A stretch of 19,584 bases of DNA from positions 1-19,584 of the forward strand of contig CAXMMT010000068.1 in assembly GCA_964194555.1 (NCBI GenBank). The letters run 5' to 3'. A program made the translations under genes and the position numbers. The stretch comes from SZUA-217 sp964194555 (lineage in GTDB: Bacteria; Actinomycetota; Acidimicrobiia; Spongiisociales; ZC4RG35). The number at the start of each line of letters is the position of its first letter. The stretch's first letter is position 1. The notes under the pieces were generated by a model. The model did not search any database. It saw only the letters and a program-made list of their open reading frames with translations, and was not told the origin of the DNA. This document shows positions 1 to 6,109 of this stretch, piece by piece.

Positions 1-242
1 CATAACCGGCATTATGTGCGGCTTTTGCTGCCATCCAAGAGTGGACTTACAGGTCGATTTCCAGGAGAAACTGAGTCTCACCCCGGGGAGGTTTGAATAG
101 AGGGGCTGAGGCTTACGAGTTGACTCGTGCCGCCAACGCCGGATGTGGGCTGCTCTACACCTTCTCGCGACCGACGCCGGGAAGGGGGTGCTCTTTTCAA
201 CGCTGGAAAATGGCTGGCGAGCACATCCTCTGACAAATGTGT

Positions 243-264
243 GTGTCCACATGGTGTCCACATG
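243..264 (+). repeat. Tandem 11-bp repeat, DnaA-box-like
   Basis: GTGTCCACATG occurs twice back to back (243-253 and 254-264) without mismatch. Each copy contains GTGTCCACA, one base from the actinobacterial DnaA-box consensus TTGTCCACA. The 11-bp period would place both sites on the same helical face. The 14-mer TGTCCACATGGTGT (244-257) recurs at 3780-3793 in front of crgA. DnaA binding is inference. Confidence 0.5.
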
Positions 265-314
265 AGCGCGCTATTGCACGCGAGCAAGCGGCACTGCACG
301 CGATCAGCAGGGGA

Positions 315-331
315 GTTCGATGTAATCGAAC
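315..331. repeat. 7-3-7 inverted repeat
   Basis: GTTCGAT-GTA-ATCGAAC is a perfect dyad 49 bases beyond the 3' end of tRNA-Ile. It has the size of a dimeric-repressor operator. The arms are in the opposite order from the actinobacterial LexA box (CGAAC-N4-GTTCG), so I do not call it an SOS box. No gene clearly starts beside it, and its role is unknown. Confidence 0.35.
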
Positions 332-379
332 AGAAGTCGTTATCCATTGACGATTTCGCCATATCGAGAGGGTTTCTCT

Positions 380-457
380 TGGTGGGCCCACCTGGACTTG
401 AACCAGGGACCTCATCCTTATCAGGGATGCGCTCTAACCGGGCTGAGCTATGGGCCC
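380..457 (-). tRNA. tRNA-Ile (anticodon GAT)
   Basis: The minus strand folds into a complete cloverleaf. Acceptor arms GGGCCCA/TGGGCCC pair fully, the D arm is GCTC/GAGC, the anticodon stem is CATCC/GGATG with loop CTGATAA (anticodon GAT), and the T arm is CCTGG/CCAGG with TTCAAGT. Discriminator A is followed by an encoded CCA at 382-380. A TACAAT hexamer on the minus strand at 490-485 is a possible -10 element about 28 bases upstream. In mycobacteria this tRNA lies next to tRNA-Ala downstream of gyrA. Here it is on the strand opposite to the tRNA-Ala at 2096. Confidence 0.97.
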
Positions 458-547
458 TCGACGACGAACATCACCGAGACTGGAATTGTATCGGTTGTCA
501 CCGCAGAGGCGAAGTGGCGAGTGTGGGATGTCCGAACAGCATTGTGA

Positions 548-853
548 TCAGATGAACGACTGCGCCACGAGGGTCGCGATGATGGCGACGAGCCCGGCAA
601 CGAGCGCAAATACCATACGATCGAGCCGATGGGTGATCGCTTCGAAACGCTGATCTATCCTTTCGAAACGCTGATCCACCGTGTCGAAGCGAGCGGTGAC
701 CGTGGTTTCCAGCGCGTCGAGGTCTGCCTTGGTGGCGAGGTCGGTGCCCTGCTGTGAGGGTAGGTATGCCATCAGCGTGTTTGCGCGGTCCTCTCCGAGG
801 AATTCGGTGAGACCATTGTATAGGTCGAGACGGCGTGATTCGGCACTGGTCAT
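548..853 (-). CDS. Coiled-coil protein with C-terminal membrane anchor
   Basis: Small protein of unknown function, 101 residues from the ATG at 853; an in-frame TTG at 889 would add 12. Residues 1-35 are a soluble N-terminus. Residues about 37-78 form heptads (VDQRFERIDQRFEAITHRL) that predict a coiled coil. Residues about 80-99 are hydrophobic (FALVAGLVAIIATLVA) and predict a tail anchor with the coiled coil in the cytoplasm. The heptads include a DNA-level duplication: the 15-mer TTCGAAACGCTGATC occurs at 641-655 and 662-676, 21 bases (seven codons) apart. The layout resembles short phage-associated and DUF1640/CCDC90-like coiled-coil proteins, but I see no diagnostic motif. Neither start has a clear Shine-Dalgarno sequence. 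Confidence 0.75.
   Translation of the reverse strand: MTSAESRRLDLYNGLTEFLGEDRANTLMAYLPSQQGTDLATKADLDALETTVTARFDTVDQRFERIDQRFEAITHRLDRMVFALVAGLVAIIATLVAQSFI
641..676 (-). repeat. 21-bp-period coding repeat (heptad duplication)
   Basis: Identical 15-mers (641-655 and 662-676) are offset by exactly 21 bases inside the coiled-coil gene. They encode successive QRFE-type heptads, consistent with growth of the coiled coil by in-frame duplication of seven codons. Confidence 0.7.
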
Positions 854-1039
854 TGGGCCAAGGGTGCCTGATAGCCAAGCCCCTTTCAAGAGGTTTCTAT
901 GAGGACGCGTTTCCCCCGGGGGTCTGTGGCAAATCTGTCAGCTCCTTTGTTTTCGCCCTCTTGTATCTCCGTACCGCGAGCGCTGCGAAGATGACGACGA
1001 TGATCGCCAGAAACTTGTGATCGATAAGGGAATGAGACG

Positions 1040-2008
1040 ATGAAAGCGATCGTGCATGACAGCTACGGCTCTCCTGGTGTCCTCGGCCTAGAGGAGATCG
1101 ACATGCCTGTGATCGGGGATGATCAGGTATTGGTGCGAGTGAAGGCGGCTTCGGTGAATCCGTTGGATTGGCACTACATGAGAGGGCTGCCATATCTCGT
1201 GCGCATCCAGGCCGGGCTGTCCAAGCCAAAACGCAAGACAAGGGGGGTCGATCTGGCCGGGCAAGTTGAGGCGGTAGGCAGGAACGTGACCCGACTTCAG
1301 CCCGGTGACGAGGTATTCGGTGAGGCGGGTGGTGCCTTCGCGGAGTACGTGGCAGCTTCTGAGAAAGTGCTTGCGTTCAAACCACCCAACGTCTCGTTTG
1401 AGGAAGCGGCGGCGGTGCCCGTGGCGGGGCTGACAGCCCTCCAGGGTCTTCGTGACAAAGCACAGATCCAGCCAGGGCACAAGGTGTTGATCAATGGTGC
1501 GTCGGGAGGCGTGGGCACATTCGCTGTGCAGATTGCCAAGTCGTTCGGAGCGGAGGTGACCGGAGTGTGTAGCACGAGGAATGTGGACATGGTGCGATCG
1601 ATTGGCGCCGACCATGTCATCGATTACACCCAGAACGACTTCACCCAAGGTGGGCGGCGCTACGACGTGGTGCTCGACACGGTGGGGAACCACTCGCTGT
1701 CAGATTGCAAAAGCGTTCTCAGCCCTGATGGGGTTTACGTCTCAATCGGTTCAAACCAGATGGGTGATTGGATCGGACCACTGACCCATGTGCTCAAGGT
1801 GATGATGGCTTCTTGGGTGGGCTCTCAACGATTGATGCCGATGCTGGCTCGAGCGAATGGAGAGGATTTGGCCAGCCTGGCGGGACTTCTCGAGTCCGGA
1901 CAGGTGACACCGGTGGTCGACAGGAAATACCCGCTGGATGAGACCGCCGAGGCGATCCGCTATCTCGAGGAAGGCCACGCAAGGGGAAAAGTCGTCGTCA
2001 CCGTTTGA
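1040..2008 (+). CDS. NAD(P)-dependent alcohol dehydrogenase / quinone oxidoreductase (MDR family)
   Basis: Medium-chain dehydrogenase/reductase of 322 residues, the usual size of the zinc-independent quinone-oxidoreductase branch. The N-terminal GroES-like catalytic domain carries VRVKAASVNPLDWHYMRG and the GxDLAGxVEAVG segment near residues 70-80. The Rossmann domain holds the nucleotide-binding motif NGASGGVGTFAVQIAK near 150-167. The cysteine and histidine zinc ligands of classical alcohol dehydrogenases are absent, so NAD(P)H-dependent reduction of a quinone or enone by a soluble enzyme is likely. The substrate cannot be predicted. The ATG at 1040 is preceded by AAGGGA about 8 bases upstream. 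It stands alone, with tRNA-Ala downstream, and shows no operon partner. Confidence 0.92.
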   Translation: MKAIVHDSYGSPGVLGLEEIDMPVIGDDQVLVRVKAASVNPLDWHYMRGLPYLVRIQAGLSKPKRKTRGVDLAGQVEAVGRNVTRLQPGDEVFGEAGGAFAEYVAASEKVLAFKPPNVSFEEAAAVPVAGLTALQGLRDKAQIQPGHKVLINGASGGVGTFAVQIAKSFGAEVTGVCSTRNVDMVRSIGADHVIDYTQNDFTQGGRRYDVVLDTVGNHSLSDCKSVLSPDGVYVSIGSNQMGDWIGPLTHVLKVMMASWVGSQRLMPMLARANGEDLASLAGLLESGQVTPVVDRKYPLDETAEAIRYLEEGHARGKVVVTV

Positions 2009-2015
2009 TCTGGGC

Positions 2016-2028
2016 TCTCCTCCGGAGA
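2016..2028. terminator. Weak hairpin downstream of the MDR gene
   Basis: TCTCC-TCC-GGAGA forms a short stem-loop 8 bases after the stop codon. There is no T tract after it, so termination is only a possibility. It separates the oxidoreductase from tRNA-Ala. Confidence 0.25.
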
Positions 2029-2080
2029 ATCTCAGTTGGGACCTCTGAGCTTCAGGAGTTTCGCTTCTGGGCCGAACCCG

Positions 2081-2086
2081 TAAAAT
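2081..2086 (+). promoter_or_regulatory. Candidate -10 box of tRNA-Ala
   Basis: TAAAAT lies 9 bases before the first base of tRNA-Ala, the right distance for a transcript starting a few bases upstream of the mature tRNA. No convincing -35 hexamer is visible. Confidence 0.45.
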
Positions 2087-2095
2087 GGTCTGCAC

Positions 2096-2168
2096 GGGGA
2101 CGTAGCTCAGTTGGAAGAGCACCGGCTTTGCAAGCCGGGGGTCGTGGGTTCAAATCCCATCGTCTCCA
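2096..2168 (+). tRNA. tRNA-Ala (anticodon TGC)
   Basis: Complete cloverleaf: acceptor GGGGACG/CGTCTCC, D arm GCTC/GAGC, anticodon stem CCGGC/GCCGG with loop TTTGCAA (TGC at 2129-2131), T arm GTGGG/CCCAT with TTCAAAT, discriminator A2168. The next bases are CCG, so CCA is not encoded and must be added after transcription. The U34 isoacceptor reads most GCN codons. Confidence 0.97.
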
Positions 2169-2232
2169 CCGGGCCGAGGAATGAACCGACAAATGTTCTC
2201 GGTTGTACTGGCTGACATCTGATTGGAGTGAT

Positions 2233-3411
2233 ATGAGAAACGCAGTAATCGTCGATGCCGTCCGCACTCCGGTCGGTCGCCGCAACGGAGCATTCAAGAA
2301 CACTCATCCTGTCGATCTTGCTTCCGTTCCCCTCGAGGCTCTCGTCGAGAGGAACGATCTCGATCCCGAGCTCATCGAGGACGTGATCATGGGCAATGTC
2401 AGTCAGACCGGCGAGCAGGCCTACAACGTGGGTCGCAACGCTGCCCTCGCTGCCGGCTACCCCGAGTCGGTGCCGGGCGTGACCATCGACCGTCAGTGTG
2501 GCTCGTCGCAGCAGTCGGTCCATTTTGCGGCCCAGGCGATCATGGCCGGAGTCCAGGACGTGGTGGTGGCTGCTGGTGTCGAGAACATGACCAGGATTCC
2601 GATGGGGGTCACCGCCCAGCAGGGCCCCGGTCTGCCGTTTGGGGCGAAGATGCTGGAGCGTTATGCCAACGGACTGGTTCCCCAGGGCATTTCGGCCGAG
2701 ATGATCGCCGAGAAGTGGGGGATCTCCCGTGAGGAGCTAGACGAGCTGTCTCTGGAGTCCCACCGCCGGGCCGCCCAGGCCACCGAAGAGGGCCGATTCG
2801 AGGGTCAGATCATTCCGGTTGAAGTCACCCGGGACGACGGGAGCACAGAGGTCATCACGGGAGACGAAGGCATCCGCTGGGACACTTCCCTCGAGAAGCT
2901 GGCATCTCTTCAACCCGCTTTCCAGACTGACGGCAGAATCACGGCGGGCAACTCCTCGCAGATTTCCGACGGGGCCGCAGCACTGCTGCTGATGGCAGAG
3001 GACAAAGCAGAAGAACTCGACCTCGAGCCCAAGGCGAGGGTCCACACGATGACCATGTCGGGGGTCGATCCGGTGCTTATGCTCACCGGACCCATTCCGG
3101 CAACGGAAAAGGCGCTGGACCGCGCCGGTCTCACCATCGATGACATCGATCTGTTCGAAGTGAACGAGGCATTCGCCGCCGTCACTGTGGCATGGCGCAT
3201 GGAGCATGGAGGCACCGACTCGATTGCCCTGTGGGATCGGACAAATGTCAACGGTGGTGCGATCGCCCTCGGTCATCCTCTCGGCGCATCAGGCGCCCGC
3301 GTCATGACCAGTCTCGTGTGGGAGTTGGAGCGCAACGGCGGGCAATTCGGTCTTCAGACGATGTGTGAAGGGGGCGGCATGGCCAACGCCACCATCATCG
3401 AGAGCCTCTAG
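2233..3411 (+). CDS. Acetyl-CoA acyltransferase (thiolase)
   Basis: Type II thiolase of 392 residues. It has all three catalytic signatures: nucleophilic Cys89 in DRQCGSSQQSV, His348 in GGAIALGHPLGASGAR, and the general-base Cys378 in CEGGGMA. The N-terminal VIVDAVRTPVGRRNGAF is typical of the family. It catalyses CoA-dependent thiolysis of 3-ketoacyl-CoA or the reverse condensation of acetyl-CoA, in the cytoplasm. Sequence alone does not separate beta-oxidation (FadA-like) from acetoacetyl-CoA thiolase; no fad partner gene is adjacent. The ATG at 2233 is chosen because GGAG stands just upstream and homology begins there; an in-frame codon at 2203 would add ten unrelated residues. A small membrane zinc-ribbon gene follows after 32 bases, probably on the same transcript. 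Confidence 0.95.
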   Translation: MRNAVIVDAVRTPVGRRNGAFKNTHPVDLASVPLEALVERNDLDPELIEDVIMGNVSQTGEQAYNVGRNAALAAGYPESVPGVTIDRQCGSSQQSVHFAAQAIMAGVQDVVVAAGVENMTRIPMGVTAQQGPGLPFGAKMLERYANGLVPQGISAEMIAEKWGISREELDELSLESHRRAAQATEEGRFEGQIIPVEVTRDDGSTEVITGDEGIRWDTSLEKLASLQPAFQTDGRITAGNSSQISDGAAALLLMAEDKAEELDLEPKARVHTMTMSGVDPVLMLTGPIPATEKALDRAGLTIDDIDLFEVNEAFAAVTVAWRMEHGGTDSIALWDRTNVNGGAIALGHPLGASGARVMTSLVWELERNGGQFGLQTMCEGGGMANATIIESL

Positions 3412-3443
3412 CCTTCGGCTCGGCGGCAGCGGGCGTTGGCACC

Positions 3444-3701
3444 ATGACCGGGACTCTCGCTGTTGACATCGTGATCGCCGTCGTGATCGGTCTCATCATC
3501 TGGAGGGTCTCCATGAGGGTCGTCAACATGTTGTCGACACCGCCCCCGGAACTCGACCCCTCCGATGTGGTCGAAGTCGACCAGGACTACAAGTGTTCGG
3601 TGTGTGGCGCCGAACTGACCATGAAGGCGGTAAATGTTCAGGAAGACAAGCCCCCGAGGCACTGTCGCGAGGAGATGGACCCCGTCTGGCGACCCGTCTA
3701 G
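3444..3701 (+). CDS. Small membrane protein with zinc-ribbon motif
   Basis: An 85-residue protein of unknown function. Residues about 5-28 are one hydrophobic segment (LAVDIVIAVVIGLIIWRVSM). A Pro/Asp-rich linker leads to a compact putative metal-binding module: CSVC at 51-54 and HC at 73-74, a CxxC-N18-HC arrangement that suggests a zinc ribbon. With the short N-terminus outside, the ribbon would be cytoplasmic. The start ATG lies 32 bases after the thiolase stop without a Shine-Dalgarno sequence, so it may depend on thiolase transcription and translation. The regular pattern (membrane helix, acidic linker, cysteine pairs) makes a chance frame unlikely. Its binding partner is not visible. 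Confidence 0.72.
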   Translation: MTGTLAVDIVIAVVIGLIIWRVSMRVVNMLSTPPPELDPSDVVEVDQDYKCSVCGAELTMKAVNVQEDKPPRHCREEMDPVWRPV

Positions 3702-3749
3702 TCCCGGAGTGGCGTCTCGCTGCTGCCAGAATCGCCAACTTTCCTCAGC

Positions 3750-3769
3750 TAACTACATGCATGTAGTTA
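3750..3769. promoter_or_regulatory. Perfect 20-bp palindrome
   Basis: TAACTACATGCATGTAGTTA is a perfect palindrome with no spacer, 90 bases before crgA. Its size and symmetry suit a dimeric regulator such as a TetR- or GntR-family protein. A cruciform or short terminator is possible, but there is no T tract. It abuts the DnaA-box-like sites at 3767-3799. Confidence 0.5.
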
Positions 3770-3799
3770 TCCAGAGCATTGTCCACATGGTGTGGAGAA
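3767..3799. promoter_or_regulatory. Cluster of three DnaA-box-like 9-mers
   Basis: TTATCCAGA (3767-3775), TTGTCCACA (3779-3787, an exact match to the actinobacterial DnaA-box consensus) and, on the minus strand, TTCTCCACA (3799-3791) lie within 33 bases. The second and third also form the dyad TCCACA-TGG-TGTGGA (3782-3796). DnaA binding is inferred from the consensus. Proximity to genes that usually sit near oriC makes it plausible. Confidence 0.45.
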
Positions 3800-3816
3800 T
3801 TACAAGCGTGTAACCC

Positions 3817-3829
3817 GTGACGATGTCAC
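3817..3829. repeat. 5-3-5 inverted repeat upstream of crgA
   Basis: GTGAC-GAT-GTCAC lies 30 bases before the crgA start and is the third dyad in this 160-bp spacer. It could be an operator overlapping the crgA promoter region. No regulator is identified. Confidence 0.3.
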
Positions 3830-3842
3830 CCTGCGGATTGAC

Positions 3843-3848
3843 TATCGT
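3843..3848 (+). promoter_or_regulatory. crgA: Candidate -10 box of crgA
   Basis: TATCGT fits TANNNT and ends 11 bases before the crgA ATG. There is no Shine-Dalgarno sequence, so a very short or absent leader is possible. Confidence 0.3.
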
Positions 3849-3859
3849 CGCCGATTGAC

Positions 3860-4099
3860 ATGCCTGAGTCGAAGCGTCGCAAACCAAAAAACCGACCACA
3901 GTCAGAGAAGGCGATCACCGCAGCCGCCAAGGAAAAGGACCCCAGTCCCACCTGGTATGTGGCACTGATGGCCGGCCTGATGATCATTGGCGTCGCTCTG
4001 GTTCTGGTCCGGTTCATATTCCAGATGGATCAGATGGTCTTGGTGGCCGGTCTCGGAGTCATCGCGGTCGGTTTCCTGATGACGACCAACTATCGATAG
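3860..4099 (+). CDS. crgA: Cell division protein CrgA
   Basis: A 79-residue membrane protein matching the CrgA family. A very basic N-terminus starting MPESKRRK is followed by two transmembrane helices (about 32-54 and 60-75), with the characteristic WYVALMAGLMIIGVALVLV in the first. CrgA is an actinobacterial septum-associated protein that interacts with FtsZ, FtsQ and septal penicillin-binding proteins and helps place or restrain the divisome. The identity is supported by position: it converges on pknB, leaving 18 bases between stop codons, the arrangement known from mycobacteria and streptomycetes. The ATG has no Shine-Dalgarno sequence. Confidence 0.93.
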   Translation: MPESKRRKPKNRPQSEKAITAAAKEKDPSPTWYVALMAGLMIIGVALVLVRFIFQMDQMVLVAGLGVIAVGFLMTTNYR

Positions 4100-4117
4100 T
4101 CAGGAGTCGTATCGGTC

Positions 4118-6073
4118 CTATGGCGTCGTCGTCGACGTCACGATCGTCGTAGTGGTCGGCGGGGGCAGGGTGGTGGTGGTCGGGGGCGGTTGGAACTCAC
4201 CGATGGTGACAGTGACAATGTCGCCTGCGCTGACAATGTTTCCCTCCGAGGGGATCTGATCGACGATCGTGCCGTCCTGGGCAGGATCCCCAACGGGTTG
4301 GGTGCTGTTGGACACGTTGAGGATGAGACCAAGGTCGTCGAGAACCAACTGCGCCTCGCCCTCGGTCAAACCGATCAGACTGGGTACCTCTACAGGCTCG
4401 GCGCCCTTGGAGACGATGAGAAGGATGGTGTCACCTGACAGCACCTCGGCCCCAGCCTCAGGGTCGGTTCTGATGACATCGCCGAAAGCCACCTCGTCGG
4501 AGAACTCCTCGTTGACACTGAACTTGAGTCCGAGGTCGGTCAGATGGGCGATGGCGTCACGTTCAGACATGCCGGCAAGATCGGGAAGCGTTATCACCTC
4601 CGGCCCCGATGAGACCACCAGGTTGATCGGTGTTCCGGCGCCCACTTCGACACCGGCAGCGGGTGACTGCTCAATCACGACATCAATCTCGAAGTCGGCA
4701 TCAGGGCGTGTTACCACCTGGCCGACCTCCAGTCCCGCGGCTTTGATGAGTTGTTCGGCGTCGTCAATGTTCTGACCGACGACTGGAGGCACCGAGAACT
4801 CCTCCGATCCGGTCGAGATGAACACATCGATAATGGAGCCGACCTCGGTCTCGGTCCCGGCGGGCGGGTCGGTCCTGATCACTATTCCCGGCTCGATTGT
4901 GTCGTTTGTCTCGAACCGCGGGTTAGGTACGAATCCGTCGGCCTGAAGTCTTTGCAATGCGGCGTCCTGAGTGAAATTCGTCACGTTCGGGACTGTTGCG
5001 ATCTCGACATCGGCGTCGACGCCGCCTGCCAGACGGAAGAGGAAGAACATGAGAATGGCGAGAGCGACGAGGAGCGCGAATGCCGTGATGATGAAAGGCA
5101 TCTGAGAGGGAGGCTCATCCTCGATCTGCCGGTAGACCTCGTCGGGTGGCACCGTCGGTGGGGGGACGGCCGACATCACCTGTGTGGATTCGGTGCCAGC
5201 AGCCGCAGCTCCGGCCACAACGGGCGCGATCGGCGGGACTACGACGGGATCGCCCTTGAGTACGGCAAGCAGATCCTGACGCATCTCCTCAGCCGACTGA
5301 TAGCGGCCCGCCGGGTCCTTGCGGAGGGCCTTGGTCACAACGGCGTCCAGCGATTCGGAGACATCTGGGTTCAGTGATGACGCTGGGGGCGCCTCGGCCG
5401 ACACGTGTTGGAAGGCGACGGCCATAGGGCTCTCACCGGTGAATGGCGGGCGACCGGTGAGAGTCTCGTAGAGCACCACCCCCAACGAATAGACATCACT
5501 TCGGGCATCGGCGGCCGCGCCCTGGGCCTGTTCGGGGCTGAAGTAGGTGGCAGTGCCGATGACGGCGCCGGTCTTTGTGAGCTCTTGGCTGTCATCCCAT
5601 GCTCTGGCGATCCCGAAGTCGGTGACTTTCACCGTTCCGTCCTTGGCTAGCAGGATGTTGCCCGGTTTCACGTCGCGATGAACCAGTCCGGCCTGATGGG
5701 CGATGGACAGTGCGGCGGCAGTCTCGGCAGCTATCTCGATGGCGCGTCTCGGAAGGAGCGCCCCTTCGGACCTGAGGACGTCGCGAAGCGAACGGCCCTC
5801 GACAATCTCCATGACGATGAAATAGGTGCCCTGAGCCTGTCCCCAGTCGTATATCCCGACGATGTTGGGATGGGTGAGGTTGGCCGCCGCCTGAGCTTCT
5901 CGACGGAATCGCTTCACGAACGCTTCGTCTGAGGAGAACTGGGAGTGAAGGACCTTGATGGCGACTTTGCGGTTGAGCAACGTGTCTTGACCTTCATAGA
6001 CATCGGCCATTCCGCCCCGGGCAATGTGGGACGTGACGTGATAGCGCTCGGTCAGTTCGGAGGGGGTTTGCAT
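4118..6073 (-). CDS. pknB: PASTA-domain serine/threonine protein kinase PknB
   Basis: A 651-residue transmembrane Hanks-type kinase. Kinase landmarks: glycine loop near 18-22, VAIK Lys40, helix-C Glu59, catalytic loop HRDVKPGN with Asp134, DFG at 152-154, and the P+1 GTATYFSPE at 173-181. A Pro/Ala-rich juxtamembrane linker leads to one helix at about 326-348. Four extracellular PASTA domains follow (about 359-422, 426-490, 492-557, 560-625), then a Pro/Thr-rich tail (629-651). PASTA domains bind muropeptides and lipid II, linking cell-wall state to phosphorylation of growth and division proteins. It is the last gene of the envelope operon, 36 bases after pbpA. A TACAAT box 11 bases before the ATG may be an internal promoter. 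No separate pknA is present. Confidence 0.97.
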   Translation of the reverse strand: MQTPSELTERYHVTSHIARGGMADVYEGQDTLLNRKVAIKVLHSQFSSDEAFVKRFRREAQAAANLTHPNIVGIYDWGQAQGTYFIVMEIVEGRSLRDVLRSEGALLPRRAIEIAAETAAALSIAHQAGLVHRDVKPGNILLAKDGTVKVTDFGIARAWDDSQELTKTGAVIGTATYFSPEQAQGAAADARSDVYSLGVVLYETLTGRPPFTGESPMAVAFQHVSAEAPPASSLNPDVSESLDAVVTKALRKDPAGRYQSAEEMRQDLLAVLKGDPVVVPPIAPVVAGAAAAGTESTQVMSAVPPPTVPPDEVYRQIEDEPPSQMPFIITAFALLVALAILMFFLFRLAGGVDADVEIATVPNVTNFTQDAALQRLQADGFVPNPRFETNDTIEPGIVIRTDPPAGTETEVGSIIDVFISTGSEEFSVPPVVGQNIDDAEQLIKAAGLEVGQVVTRPDADFEIDVVIEQSPAAGVEVGAGTPINLVVSSGPEVITLPDLAGMSERDAIAHLTDLGLKFSVNEEFSDEVAFGDVIRTDPEAGAEVLSGDTILLIVSKGAEPVEVPSLIGLTEGEAQLVLDDLGLILNVSNSTQPVGDPAQDGTIVDQIPSEGNIVSAGDIVTVTIGEFQPPPTTTTLPPPTTTTIVTSTTTP

Positions 6074-6084
6074 CGAGTCAGAGA

Positions 6085-6090
6085 ATTGTA
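6085..6090 (-). promoter_or_regulatory. pknB: Candidate internal -10 box before pknB
   Basis: TACAAT on the minus strand lies in the pbpA-pknB gap and ends 11 bases before the pknB ATG. It matches TATAAT in five of six positions. The -35 region is weak. It could give pknB its own nearly leaderless transcript. Confidence 0.4.
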
Positions 6091-6109
6091 GGGAGGGGTT
6101 GGTGCCAAC

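Larger units (their letters stand above)
1..379. other. Intergenic region without a supported gene
   Basis: No reading frame here looks protein-like. The open frames on both strands run through low-complexity Arg/Ser/Pro-rich translations or through the tRNA-Ile gene, and none has a recognisable domain, a credible ribosome binding site or a conserved neighbour. The stretch does hold two short structured sites, listed separately: a tandem 11-bp repeat at 243-264 and a 7-3-7 inverted repeat at 315-331. It could be the 3' flank of a gene that ends before the window. Confidence 0.6.

Noticed and set aside
315..331. LexA/SOS box
   Set aside because: The half-sites are in the reverse order of CGAAC-N4-GTTCG and no DNA-repair gene is adjacent.
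127..555. 142-residue plus-strand open frame over the tRNA-Ile gene
   Set aside because: It reads through the complement of a certain tRNA, has a biased Arg/Ser/Cys-rich translation and no domain or ribosome binding site.
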